Positions 25,744-34,114 of a DNA stretch of 64,000 bases are shown here, piece after piece. The stretch lies in contig CAWINH010000002.1 in assembly GCA_963837425.1 (NCBI GenBank), forward strand, positions 62,001-126,000, read 5' to 3'. Numbering within the stretch: the first letter of the stretch is position 1; every line of letters begins with the position of its first letter. A model generated the notes under the pieces. It ran no database searches, was not told the origin of the DNA, and was given only the letters and a program-made list of their open reading frames with translations. The translations under genes and the position numbers were made by a program. The stretch is from CAWINH01 sp963837425. Lineage in GTDB: Bacteria > Chloroflexota > Limnocylindria > QHBO01.

Positions 25744-27371
25744 GTGAGCCGCGCAGCCCGCGGGGATGTCGGAGTGAGCGATCCCCGCCCGCCCGAGGGG
25801 GGCGACGCCTGGCCCCAGCACGACCTCGAACATCAGGGAGCCAGGGACGAGCCGAGCGCGCCGGACCCTCGGGAGCGCGACCCCTGGAACACCGAGCGAC
25901 CGGAGCCCGAGGACGCAGAAGAGCGGGACCCTTGGGGCGCGCGGGAGCGGGCGCCGCGCCAGCGTTTCTCGTGGCGCGGGCGGCAATCGGAGCCGAGCCC
26001 GGACGAACCAGTGGCGCCGCAACGCGAGCCGGATCCCTGGGGAGGGTCACAGTCCCGGCCGGGGCCGGGCGAACCGCGCGCGCCGGAGCCGGGCGAACGC
26101 GCGCGCCGGAGCCGGACCGAGGGCCGGGCGAGCCGGACGATGCCCCCGGGTCCCACCAGGCGCCGGTCACCGAGGCTGCCCCGCCGACCACGGCCTTCTC
26201 GGGGGCCGAAGACGACTGGGATCGGCGGCTCGACGGCGAGCGCCGGCGCCCGACGACCGCGGAGCAGGCGGTGCCCTGGCTCATCGGCCTGGTCCTGGCC
26301 CTGGCGGGGATGGTCGTCGTGCTGCTGGCCCTGATCTTTACCGGGCCCGATGCGCTGCTCGGCAGCGCCGCCAGCCCCACGCCCACCGTGCAGCCCAGCG
26401 TTGCCCCCACCCCTGAGCCATCGGTCTCGTCCGGACCGGCTGCCACCCCGACGCCGGCGCCGACCCCGGTGGTGACGCCCACCCCGGCGCCGACCTACGG
26501 GCCGCTCGAGATGGTCTATCTCGGGCGCCAGACGCCAACCGCGCCGATCTACCTCCTCCGCCACGACTTCACGACCGACATCTCGAAGACCCCGCCCGAG
26601 GTCATGGCCAAGACGGGGACCGGCGTCACCACCTACGCGTGGGCCCCGGATGGCACGCGCGGCGCGGCCGTCCTCAGCGACCACCTCTTCGCGCTCAACC
26701 CGGGGGGGACGGCCCGTGACCTGGGCACGGGGTTCGACGCCATGACCTTCAGCCTCGACTCCGAGACGATCTTCACGGTGCGCGTCGTCGCCAGCGGGTC
26801 GAACGACGAGGCCGATGTGATGTCCGTCGACTTTGCGAGCGGCGCCGTCACGCGCCTCACGTCGGTCAGCTACCCCCACCCGGTCACCGGCAAGGAGAGC
26901 GCCCTGAAGGAGGCCCAGTACCTCGACGACGGCGGCGCGGTTCGGCTCTACGCCACGATTGACGGCAACCTGGCGCTCTGGATCCTGGGCGCCCCGGCGA
27001 CGTACCGCATCGACCCCGCGGACGGGAGCGTCCTCAACGTCTCCAGCGCACCGATGCTCTGGTCGCCCGCCGGGAAGTTCCAGATCGTGCTCACAGAGAA
27101 CTCGAACGGAAGCACCGTCATCGCACAGCAGGACGGGTTGGGCAACGTGGTGGCCAAGGTCACCGTCACGGGCCTGGTCAGCCATATCCGCTGGGCGCCG
27201 AGCCGCAACGAGATCGTCTTCACGCTCGGCCGGTCGACATCGGGGGGCGGGGTTCGCCAGGACCTCTACGTCTGGGACCTCGTCGACGGCAAGGCGCCCT
27301 CCGCGCTGACCAGCGACGGGGCCGCGTTCGGCGCCGAATGGCTCGGTGTGGCACAGTCGTGGCACCCATGA
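25744..27371 (+). CDS. membrane-anchored beta-propeller-like protein; reading frame broken near 26100
   Basis: Two overlapping frames join into one gene. The first, from GTG 25744, has TATGAT (25732-25737) six bases upstream and encodes a charged head with repeated DPW motifs (RDPWNTERPE, RDPWGARER, PDPWGGSQS). The second carries the rest: RRLDGERRRPTTAEQAVPW, a membrane segment, a Pro/Thr linker and about 300 residues of TolB/WD-like strands. The switch falls in a CGCGCGCG run at about 26099-26106; removing two bases restores one frame of about 540 residues. It may be a sequencing error, a phase-variable tract or a real mutation. The downstream gene overlaps it by 4 bp. Confidence 0.7.
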
Positions 27372-27718
27372 ACCCATTGATCGTCAACCCGATTGCCGTC
27401 GAGCTGGACGAATCGGCGCGCCTGATGCGGATCCGGTGGGACGACGGCCACCTCGGCGAGTGGGGCTGGTACGCGCTCCGCAAAGCCTGTCCCTGTGCGC
27501 TGTGCGCGGGCGAGGGCAGCCTGCCCGGGGTCATCACCCTGGACACCGTCTTCACCGAGCAGCAGACGACGTTGGAACACGTGAAATGGATTGGCCGATA
27601 CGCGCTGGCGCCCATCTGGGCCGATGGCCACGACACCGGACTCTTCACCTACACCCGCCTCCGCGAGCTCTGCACGTGCCCGGAGCATCGGGCCGAGGCT
27701 GCTGCGCCGCATGGCTGA
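27368..27718 (+). CDS. DUF971 (GBBH-like N-terminal domain) protein
   Basis: The 116-residue protein reads as a DUF971 domain: RLMRIRWDDGHLGEWGWYAL, then RKACPCALC and a C-terminal IGRYALAPIWADGHDTGLFT and CTCPEH. The paired Cys motifs (CPCALC, CTC) may bind a metal. In other bacteria DUF971 proteins are linked to Fe-S or molybdenum cofactor work, but the role is not settled. Its start overlaps the upstream stop (ATGA) and its end overlaps the PIG-L gene, so the three form an operon. Confidence 0.82.
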   Translation: MNPLIVNPIAVELDESARLMRIRWDDGHLGEWGWYALRKACPCALCAGEGSLPGVITLDTVFTEQQTTLEHVKWIGRYALAPIWADGHDTGLFTYTRLRELCTCPEHRAEAAAPHG

Positions 27719-28694
27719 CGGGCTGCTCCTCGTCCACGCCCACCCCGACGACGAGGCGTTCGCGACCGCTGGAATCATCGCGCGGGCGGTTGCCGAGGGC
27801 CGGCAGGTGGACCTCGTGACCTGCACCGGCGGCGAGGAGGGGGAGATCCACGACCCGACCCTCGACGAGGCCGAGGCGCGTCCCCGGCTCCGCGAGATTC
27901 GCCGTGCGGAGCTCGAATGCTCGCTCGACGCGCTCCGCGCCGACGGGCCCGGCTCGCTGACGCTGCACATGCTCGGGTATCGCGACAGCGGGATGATGGG
28001 CACCGAGGCGAACGAACGCCCCGATGCGTTCTGGCACGCGGATCTGGGCGCTGCCACCGGTCGCCTCGTCGAGATCATCCGGCGCGTCCGGCCCTCGGTG
28101 ATGGTGACCTACGATCCGAACGGGAACTACGGCCATCCCGATCACATCAACGCCCACCGGATCGCCGCCGCCGCCTGGGAGGCGGCTGCCGACCCGGCCG
28201 CATACGCGGATGCCGGCGACGGGCAGCTGGATGCCGGCGACGCATGGGCGGTCGGCCGCTTCTACGAGATCGCCTTCAACCGCGACCGCTGGTTCGCGAT
28301 GATGACCCAGATGCGCGAGCGCGGCCTGAAGCTACCGTGGGACATGGACGAGGCGTTCGAGCAGGCGGCGGGTCAGTTCACCCCGCCGAACGCCGAAGCC
28401 GCCGGATCGGGGGACGAGGCCGCCGGCGGCGGGGAGGCCGCCGGCTCCGGAGAGGAGCCGGAGTCGTTCGGCGTCGCCGAGGCCGACATCACCACGATCG
28501 TCGACGTTGGTCCATATCGGGCTCGCAAGCGGGCGTGCATGACGTGCCACCGAACCCAGTGGCAGGACATGGGCTGGGTGCTCGAGATGCCCGAGGACCT
28601 CGGCGACCAGGCGCTCTCGCCGGAGCACTTCATCCTGACCCGCACCCATGATGGCGTCGTGCCCACCGCGCTCCACGAGACCTGGTTCTGGTAG
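27711..28694 (+). CDS. PIG-L family deacetylase, mycothiol-conjugate amidase (Mca/MshB)-like
   Basis: The 327-residue protein starts MADGLLLVHAHPDDE, with the zinc motif HPDDE (11-15), then GYRDSGMMG and GHPDHINAH (141-149), as in MshB/Mca and other LmbE/PIG-L enzymes. These remove acetyl groups from N-acetylglucosaminyl substrates or cleave mycothiol conjugates. The long C-terminus ending RTHDGVVPTALHETWFW resembles Mca-type proteins. An Ala/Gly/Glu-rich insert lies at about 225-245. It overlaps the DUF971 gene by 8 bp. Confidence 0.88.
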   Translation: MADGLLLVHAHPDDEAFATAGIIARAVAEGRQVDLVTCTGGEEGEIHDPTLDEAEARPRLREIRRAELECSLDALRADGPGSLTLHMLGYRDSGMMGTEANERPDAFWHADLGAATGRLVEIIRRVRPSVMVTYDPNGNYGHPDHINAHRIAAAAWEAAADPAAYADAGDGQLDAGDAWAVGRFYEIAFNRDRWFAMMTQMRERGLKLPWDMDEAFEQAAGQFTPPNAEAAGSGDEAAGGGEAAGSGEEPESFGVAEADITTIVDVGPYRARKRACMTCHRTQWQDMGWVLEMPEDLGDQALSPEHFILTRTHDGVVPTALHETWFW

Positions 28695-28787
28695 TTCGTC
28701 GCCCGCCGTCGTCGCCAACGCCGTCGCCGCCGGAGCTGAATGCCCACGCTGAGTGCCCACCGTCGCTGCGTGCCACGGTCGCTGAGC

Positions 28788-28923
28788 GCCCGCGGTCGCT
28801 GAGCGACGACAACGGCGAAGGAACGCCGATTTCAGCCCCGCCCCCACGCCCCCAGCGTCGCTGGCCGACCATTCGGTGCACTGCGAGCTCGCCCTTCGCC
28901 GTTAGCGCCGCTGGGTGACGCCG
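28788..28923 (+). repeat. 136-bp direct repeat, copy 1, downstream of the HTH gene
   Basis: This block, beginning CCCGCGGTCGCTGAGCGACG, is almost identical to 29753-29889 in the same orientation; only a few substitutions separate them. Each copy has internal arms ACGGCGAAGG and CCTTCGCCGT that could pair across about 80 bases. Smaller tandem units precede it (GTCGCTG with GTGCC) and follow it (GCCGCGCACC with GTCGAC). The 304-bp gap between genes is filled by this material. Confidence 0.88.
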
Positions 28924-28998
28924 CGCACCAGTCGACGGTGACTGCCGCGCACCTGTCGACCGTGACCGTCCCGCCACCCCTGCTCAGCGTATGCGGGG

Positions 28999-29676
28999 CT
29001 ATTGCCGGCGGGTCGGCGCGCGGAGGAAGACCAGTCCATTCCCGGTGGGACGCCTGCCCGCCCGCATCTCGCGCAGAACATCCCGGCCGGAACGTGGAAA
29101 GGCTGCGCGTAGCGCGTCGCCCGCCTCGCGAACAGCGGCGCGATTGGCCTGCGTATCGGCGACCACCAGCACGAGGGCGTCCACCGCGGCGTCGCCGGCC
29201 TTGCGCAGGATCGGCCTGACCTGGGCCTGGACGTCCCGCAGTCTGGTGATGAACTCGTGCGCGACCCTCACGCCGCGAGAGACCATGACGAGGTCGAATG
29301 CCCGCGGATCTCCGCCGCCGGACACTGGCGCCTCGATGAATGGCCGCCAGCCACCAGACGCAACCGTGGCGCAGTACGCATTGATGTAACGCAGCTGCGC
29401 AGCATCGCGAAGACGGCCGGGCGCTGGCACCAATCGCGAGGAGAATCCGAGGCCAACGATCGAGCCGATCGAGGCCAGGTCCCCCAACCGCGTTCCGCTA
29501 GCCGCGCCTCGTTCCAGGCGGGTGACACGCGATGCGGACCAGCCGAGGGCGCGCGCAACGTCCACCTGGCGAAGGCCAGCCGCCAACCGCGCCTCCCGGA
29601 TGTCCGCCGCGTGTTCTCTGACCTGGCGCTCGGCTCTCCTGCGCGCCTCCGCCAGCGGGGATATCCGACCGGGCAC
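28999..29676 (-). CDS. HTH protein with C-terminal nuclease-like domain, paralogue of the one at 16956-17594
   Basis: From GTG 29676 the 225-residue protein has an XRE-type helix-turn-helix (ADIREARLAAGLRQVDVARA, LGWSASRVTRLERG) and a C-terminal half with AFDLVMVSRGVRVAHEFITR, LRDVQAQVRPIL, LVLVVADTQANRAAV and NGLVFLRAP. The match with 16956-17594 covers the full length in order. The C-terminal D...E strand pattern suggests a PD-(D/E)xK-like fold, with no clear catalytic Lys. The gene is bracketed by direct 136-bp repeats. Its function is unknown. Confidence 0.72.
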   Translation of the reverse strand: MPGRISPLAEARRRAERQVREHAADIREARLAAGLRQVDVARALGWSASRVTRLERGAASGTRLGDLASIGSIVGLGFSSRLVPAPGRLRDAAQLRYINAYCATVASGGWRPFIEAPVSGGGDPRAFDLVMVSRGVRVAHEFITRLRDVQAQVRPILRKAGDAAVDALVLVVADTQANRAAVREAGDALRAAFPRSGRDVLREMRAGRRPTGNGLVFLRAPTRRQ

Positions 29677-29752
29677 GCGTACGAGTGTGATGTGGGCGCC
29701 ATTACCAGCCGATGAAGAACCGCTTATCGCGACCCTTCAACCTGACGTTCCC

Positions 29753-29889
29753 GGCCCGCGGTCGCTGAGCGACGACAACGGCGAAGGAACGCCGATTTCA
29801 GCCCCGCCCCCACGCCCCCAGCGTCGCTGGCCGACCATTCGGCGCACTGCGAGCTCGGCCTTCGCCGTTAGCGCCGCTGGGTGACGCTG
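29753..29889 (+). repeat. 136-bp direct repeat, copy 2, upstream of the HTH gene
   Basis: This is the second copy of the block at 28788-28923, same orientation, located 76 bp upstream of the HTH gene's start. A short partial repeat (CAACGACAACGGCGAAGG) continues to about 29910. Together with copy 1 it brackets a segment of about 830 bp that holds only the HTH gene. Confidence 0.88.
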
Positions 29890-29961
29890 CGCAACGACAA
29901 CGGCGAAGGGACACGCGCCCGCGGTGCGGCATTCGGCAGGGGACGCGCTAGCATGAGCCCG

Positions 29962-30624
29962 ATGACATTCACCACCATTGGTCTGGGCGAAACGCTCTAC
30001 GAGTACCTCCTGAGCCACGGCGTGCGCGAGCACCCGGTGCTCGCCGCGCTGCGCGAGGAAACCGCCAGGCTCCCGAACGGGCAGATGCAGACCGATGCCG
30101 AAGAGGTCGCGCTGCTCGCGATGCTCGTCCGCGCCATCGGCGCGCGGCGGATCCTCGAGGTCGGCACCTTCACCGGCTACAGCTCAACCGGCATGGCGCT
30201 GGCCATGCCGCCCGACGGCACCATGGTGTGCTGTGACGTGTCGGCCGAATGGACCGATATCGCCCGCCGAGCCTGGGCCGATGCCGGCGTCGCGGACCGG
30301 ATCGAGCTCCGCCTGGGCCCGGCGCTGGAGACGCTCGACGGAATGATCGCGGCGGGCGAGGAGGGGAGCTTCGACCTCGCCTACATCGATGCGGACAAGC
30401 CGAACTATCCGAACTACTACGAGCGCGCGCTGCGCCTCGTGCGGCCCGGTGGCCTGATCGCGATCGACAACGTCCTGTGGCACGGGCGGGTTGCGGACCC
30501 CGCAGACCAGGATCAGAGCACGGTCGCCATCCGGGGGCTGAACGAGCAGATTGCGGGCGACCAGCGGGTCGACGAAGTGCTGGTGCCCATCGGCGATGGG
30601 CTGATGCTTGCCCGCCGACGGTAA
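29962..30624 (+). CDS. SAM-dependent O-methyltransferase (caffeoyl-CoA OMT-like)
   Basis: The 220-residue protein has the class I methyltransferase motifs ILEVGTFTGYSSTGMALAMP (motif I), a DLAYIDADKPNY stretch and GGLIAIDNVLWHGRV, all typical of the cation-dependent O-methyltransferase 3 family. It transfers methyl groups to catechol-type hydroxyls. ATG 29962 is chosen over 29953 because TAGCAT (29949-29954) then lies 7 bp upstream, as at other leaderless genes here. The next gene starts 31 bp downstream. Confidence 0.9.
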   Translation: MTFTTIGLGETLYEYLLSHGVREHPVLAALREETARLPNGQMQTDAEEVALLAMLVRAIGARRILEVGTFTGYSSTGMALAMPPDGTMVCCDVSAEWTDIARRAWADAGVADRIELRLGPALETLDGMIAAGEEGSFDLAYIDADKPNYPNYYERALRLVRPGGLIAIDNVLWHGRVADPADQDQSTVAIRGLNEQIAGDQRVDEVLVPIGDGLMLARRR

Positions 30625-30655
30625 CAGCGGGGGGCCCCGACCGTCTGAATCGCAG

Positions 30656-32167
30656 ATGCCCGGGCAATCGCCACGCGATCAGCGTCGCAGGTCGTCACCC
30701 TGGCGGGGCCGCCTGGGGTTGATGGCCGATGTCGTGCTGGTGATCGCGGCCCTGGCGATCGCGATCAACCTCGCCAGCAGCTCCCCCCATCACAACGTCT
30801 TGCCGAGCGTGGCGCCTACCGCCTCCGCGGTGCCAACCCCGTCCGAGGTACCGACCGCGACGCCGTCGCCATCGGCCTCACCATCGGCGACTCCATCCGT
30901 CGCGTCGACTCCGTCGATCATTCCCGGTACGGCGATCGACCTCTCGGGAATCGCGTGGTGGGACCTGTTGCACATCGAGTTCGGGGTCGCGCCCGAGCAG
31001 TCGCCCCAGCCGTCGCCGGTCGTGCAGCCGCTCGGCTACGACCAGCTGCGCCTCGGCACCCTCGACGGGCGGGTGACGAGCATGCTGGCCCTCGATCCGG
31101 ACCCGGGCCACTCGTACGTCAGCCTGCCCGCGAACGGCGAGATCCTGGTCGCGAACGACTTCGGCGCCGCGTCGAGCATCCGCGCGGTCGACGCGGCGAC
31201 CGGCTCGATGAGCGAGCTGTTCGTCACGCTCGACGTCATTCCCGCCGTCACCGAGGTGCCGGGGGCGGGCGGCTTCATCTACGCGCTGGCCCAGCGAGAC
31301 ACCGGTGCGGACAGCGGGATCTGGTACCAGGAGCGCGAAGGTGCCGCCCCGCGACAGGTCGATTCCGCACCGCCCGACTTTCCGAGCGGCGACCTGAGCA
31401 TCTGGCAGCTTGCGGTCTCACCGGACGGGCGGACGCTCGTGGCGCAGTTCTGCGTTGGCGAGACGAGCTGCACGACGCACGTCGTGGACATCGCCGGCGG
31501 GAGCGTCCGCGAGACGACGGCGATCGGCCCGCAGCAGGGCTTCCTGGGACGGCAGCTGCTGGCCCGCACGATTGCCGATCGTCGCCCGGTGGCCATGGAT
31601 CTCGACACGTTGGACCTCGTGGCGGCCGACGCGTTCTTCCCGGGTGGGGACGGGAACGGGACGTTCGCCACCGACCTCCCGTTCGGCTGGCGCGCCGGTT
31701 GGCCGCAGATCACCGGCGACAGCCTCGGCACCGGCCAGGCACCGCTGCCGGTCCGCCTCGTCAACGGCTTCTCCGGGGAGGAGTTGGCGACCCCGCCCTT
31801 GACCCTTACCTGGCCGAACAGCTGCAAGCCCATCGTCCCGCGCGAGCTGCTGAGCGGCGGCCAGGCGGGGACCGGGGTGCAGACGCTCGAGGACGGCATG
31901 CGAATGATCGCCTTCGGGCAGGCGAGCGACCTCGTGGTTGAGGCATTCGGACCCCTGCCGGCGCCCGCACCACAAGGCGGCTCGACCGCGGTCATGATCC
32001 GCGGCGTTCCCGGCCGTCTCTACTACGCGCCGCCCAGCCCGCTGCCGCCGGTCGAGGGCCAGCTCGTCGTCGGCCTGCCGACGATCCAGTTCGAGCAGGA
32101 CAGCTGCTGGTACCGGATCACGCTCCCGCCACTCACCGACGCCCGGGGCTACGCCGCCCGCTTCTAG
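30656..32167 (+). CDS. single-pass membrane-anchored protein with an extracytoplasmic beta-rich domain
   Basis: From ATG 30656 the protein has 503 residues: a basic head (RDQRRRSSPWRGR), a membrane segment (about 22-44), a Ser/Thr/Pro/Ala linker, and a long domain with propeller-like strands (TSMLALDPDPGHSYVSLP, LAVSPDGRTLVAQF). Single pairs of Cys (CVGETSC) may form a disulphide. A start at 30608 is also possible and would overlap the methyltransferase gene by 17 bp. The layout matches the other anchored proteins of the window; no family is recognised. Confidence 0.72.
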   Translation: MPGQSPRDQRRRSSPWRGRLGLMADVVLVIAALAIAINLASSSPHHNVLPSVAPTASAVPTPSEVPTATPSPSASPSATPSVASTPSIIPGTAIDLSGIAWWDLLHIEFGVAPEQSPQPSPVVQPLGYDQLRLGTLDGRVTSMLALDPDPGHSYVSLPANGEILVANDFGAASSIRAVDAATGSMSELFVTLDVIPAVTEVPGAGGFIYALAQRDTGADSGIWYQEREGAAPRQVDSAPPDFPSGDLSIWQLAVSPDGRTLVAQFCVGETSCTTHVVDIAGGSVRETTAIGPQQGFLGRQLLARTIADRRPVAMDLDTLDLVAADAFFPGGDGNGTFATDLPFGWRAGWPQITGDSLGTGQAPLPVRLVNGFSGEELATPPLTLTWPNSCKPIVPRELLSGGQAGTGVQTLEDGMRMIAFGQASDLVVEAFGPLPAPAPQGGSTAVMIRGVPGRLYYAPPSPLPPVEGQLVVGLPTIQFEQDSCWYRITLPPLTDARGYAARF

Positions 32168-32215
32168 CTCCGCCGTGGCGTCCCGCGGGCGCTCCTGACA
32201 GTCGCAGCCTTGGGT

Positions 32216-32354
32216 GTGCGCCAGGCGTGCACATCGGCCATCGAGGGCTCGCATCGGGCTCGAAATCGGGCATTTCAGGGCCGATATGTGCACGAGGCGT
32301 GACATCCGGGCTGCCGGCGCCTGGTTCGTTGTCCGATGCGTGCGCCCAGTGCAC
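32216..32354 (-). repeat. 128-bp dispersed element, copy 1 (reverse orientation)
   Basis: This is the only copy in reverse orientation. It begins GTGCGCCAGGCGTGCACATC, the complement of the usual right arm. Its other end is rearranged: the usual GTTCACTGGGCGCAC is replaced by TGCGCCCAGTGCAC. It lies just after the stop at 32167, between convergent genes. Confidence 0.8.
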
Positions 32355-32355
32355 G

Positions 32356-32376
32356 TGTGCGCCGAAACGGCGCACA
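32356..32376. terminator. 9-bp hairpin with AAA loop between convergent genes
   Basis: TGTGCGCCG and CGGCGCACA form a perfect stem around AAA. A diverged tandem copy follows at about 32405-32425 (GTCCGCCGAAACGCCGCAC). The hairpin is next to repeat copy 1 and lies between two genes that end toward each other, so it may be a bidirectional terminator. Confidence 0.45.
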
Positions 32377-32449
32377 CAGGAGCCCGGTAACGTCCCCCGC
32401 GCACGTGTCCGCCGAAACGCCGCACGCCGGAGCCCGGAAACGGCCCCGC

Positions 32450-33058
32450 TCAGCTCCGCTCGGCGGCCTCCACGAATCCGAAGCCGCCCATGACCCGCCA
32501 GCCGACGCCGTCGTGCTGGAGGTGATAGAGGGCAGGCATGGGCATCGCCTGCTGGAAGGCCATGTCGACCGCCGGCTCCAGGGTCTGGAGTACCAGGCTG
32601 ATGATCATGCCGTGCGAGCCGATGAGCAGCCGCCCCCCGTCCGTGTGCCGCACCCGGAGCAGGTCGAGGACGCCGAGGGCCCGGCGCTGCGCGTCGCGAT
32701 TGCTCTCCGCGCCGGGCAGGGCGTAGTCGAAGTCGGCCCAGGAGCGGGCCATGATCTCGAGCCAGTCCTCGCGGAAGGCTGGGACGTGCTGCCGCTCGCG
32801 GAGGTCCGCGATGCACTGCACCTCGAGGTCGTGACGCGCGGCCAGCGGCTGTACGGTCTGCAGCGCGCGGGGAAACGGACTCGAATAGACCGCGCTGAGG
32901 CCGTACGCATCGAGCTCGAGGGCGAGCTCATCGGCCTGGCGGAGGCCCTGCTCGGAGAGCGGCCGATCGTCGTCGCGCTCCTCCCAGCCGGGGGTGCCGG
33001 GCGGGATCGGCGTCGCGTGGCGCACGAGGATGACGTCGAGCGTCGGCAGCCGCTGCAC
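32450..33058 (-). CDS. histidine phosphatase family protein (phosphoglycerate mutase-like)
   Basis: The 202-residue protein has the catalytic VRHAT motif (Arg13-His14) and the second conserved His in LIGSHGMIIS, with RPLSEQGLRQADELA in between, all typical of the histidine phosphatase superfamily. The substrate (phosphosugar, nucleotide or other) cannot be assigned. The start is GTG 33058, preceded at 6 bp by TAGACT (33070-33065), a leaderless arrangement. It lies between two copies of the 128-bp element. Confidence 0.88.
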   Translation of the reverse strand: MQRLPTLDVILVRHATPIPPGTPGWEERDDDRPLSEQGLRQADELALELDAYGLSAVYSSPFPRALQTVQPLAARHDLEVQCIADLRERQHVPAFREDWLEIMARSWADFDYALPGAESNRDAQRRALGVLDLLRVRHTDGGRLLIGSHGMIISLVLQTLEPAVDMAFQQAMPMPALYHLQHDGVGWRVMGGFGFVEAAERS

Positions 33059-33079
33059 GCGGCCAGTCTAGGTGCTCCC

Positions 33080-33207
33080 GTGCGCCACACGCACGCATCG
33101 GACATCGAACGGGGTCCCGGTGGCCCCGATGCGCACTCTCGCGCACATTCCGACCTCGAAACACCGGATTTCGGCCGCTCGATCGCCGATGTGCACACCT
33201 GGCGCAC
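33080..33207 (+). repeat. 128-bp dispersed element, copy 2 (most diverged forward copy)
   Basis: The outer arms are kept (GTGCGCCACACGCACGCATC and GATGTGCACACCTGGCGCAC) but the middle has drifted. It is followed by two 21-bp tandem units built from the right end (GCGCACATCGGAGCGCC). It lies between the divergent-starting phosphatase gene and the end of the PEBP gene. Confidence 0.8.
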
Positions 33208-33318
33208 ATCGGAGCGCCGGCTGCGCACATCGGAGCGCCCGCTGAGCGCCCCGCGCGCGGGCGGCGCACCCGCGGCGCACATCAGCGCCGGCTGCGGAGT
33301 ACAACGGAGCCCCGCGAC

Positions 33319-33867
33319 TCAGCCCCGCCGGTACACGCCGCTCAACGTTGCCTGACCCAGCAGGACGCCGCTCACTGCAGCGCGCACCTCGGACGCGCTC
33401 GGTGCGACTCCCACCGACAGCCGGGCGGAGAGGGCGTAGAGGGTGAGGACGTAGCGGTGCTCCCCGGTGGGTGGACACGGGCCGCCCCAGCCCACGTCGC
33501 CGAAGCTCGTCCGCCCCGGCGCCCCGATCGCGTCACCGTGGCCCTCCGCCAGCTCCCGCAGGTCGCCGGGGATGTCGCTGAGGACCCAGTGGATGAATCC
33601 GCCCGCGTCGGGATCCTCCATGATCAGAGCGAACGCCTCGACGCCATCGGGCACTCCTGACCAGGCCAGCGGCGGCGAGCGGTCCTCGCCGTCGCACGTG
33701 TACTGCCGGGGGATTGCGCCGCCATCGGCGAATGCCGGGCTCGACAGGGTCAGGTCGCTCATGGTGCCGCTCACTCTTGGGCTGGCCGGTCTCGCGCAGG
33801 CTGCCAGCCCGATGCCGACCACCAGCCCGATGCCGACCGCCAGCGCCCGGGTGCCCAGCCCCTGCAT
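33319..33867 (-). CDS. YbhB/YbcL-type PEBP family lipoprotein
   Basis: The 182-residue protein has a lipoprotein signal ending IGLAAC and a phosphatidylethanolamine-binding-protein domain: LTLSSPAFADGGAIP at the start, DRSPPLAWSGVP, IMEDPDAGGFIHWVL, GPCPPTGEHRYVLTLYAL. Bacterial members bind small anionic or phospholipid-like ligands; here the protein would be anchored outside the membrane. TAGCAT (33879-33874) lies six bases before the ATG, a leaderless arrangement. Confidence 0.9.
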   Translation of the reverse strand: MQGLGTRALAVGIGLVVGIGLAACARPASPRVSGTMSDLTLSSPAFADGGAIPRQYTCDGEDRSPPLAWSGVPDGVEAFALIMEDPDAGGFIHWVLSDIPGDLRELAEGHGDAIGAPGRTSFGDVGWGGPCPPTGEHRYVLTLYALSARLSVGVAPSASEVRAAVSGVLLGQATLSGVYRRG

Positions 33868-33919
33868 CGGCCCATGCTAGGTCGCCTCACCGAGCTGCGG
33901 TGCCGGGTACGCGGCGGGC

Positions 33920-34047
33920 GTGCGCCCAGTGAACGCATCGGACACCGAACCCCCGGTTTCCGGCCCGAATGTCACGCTGGGTGCACATATCGGCCCTGAA
34001 TGGCCTGATTTCGAGCCCCCGATGTCCGATGTGCACGCCTGGCGCAC
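33920..34047 (+). repeat. 128-bp dispersed element, copy 3
   Basis: A well preserved copy with ends GTGCGCCCAGTGAACGCATC and CGATGTGCACGCCTGGCGCAC-type right arm. It lies upstream of the MerR promoter, in the gap between the PEBP and MerR genes. Confidence 0.92.
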
Positions 34048-34077
34048 ACTTCCGCCCCGCCTTGCCCGGCCGGGGGC

Positions 34078-34108
34078 TTGACCTTCCAGTGGCTGGAACG
34101 TTTAGAGT
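34078..34108 (+). promoter_or_regulatory. MerR-type promoter with 19-bp spacer and dyad
   Basis: TTGACC (34078-34083) and TAGAGT (34103-34108) are separated by 19 bp rather than 17. The spacer contains TTCCAGTGGCTGGAA (34084-34098), a 6-bp inverted repeat with 3-bp centre. Overlong spacers with a central dyad are the hallmark of promoters activated by MerR-family metal sensors, and the next gene is a MerR protein, so autoregulation is expected. Confidence 0.8.
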
Positions 34109-34114
34109 CTCGGC

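Noticed and set aside
29753..29889. Insertion-sequence ends around the HTH gene
   Set aside because: The repeats are direct, not inverted, and no transposase lies between them; they are reported as repeats only.
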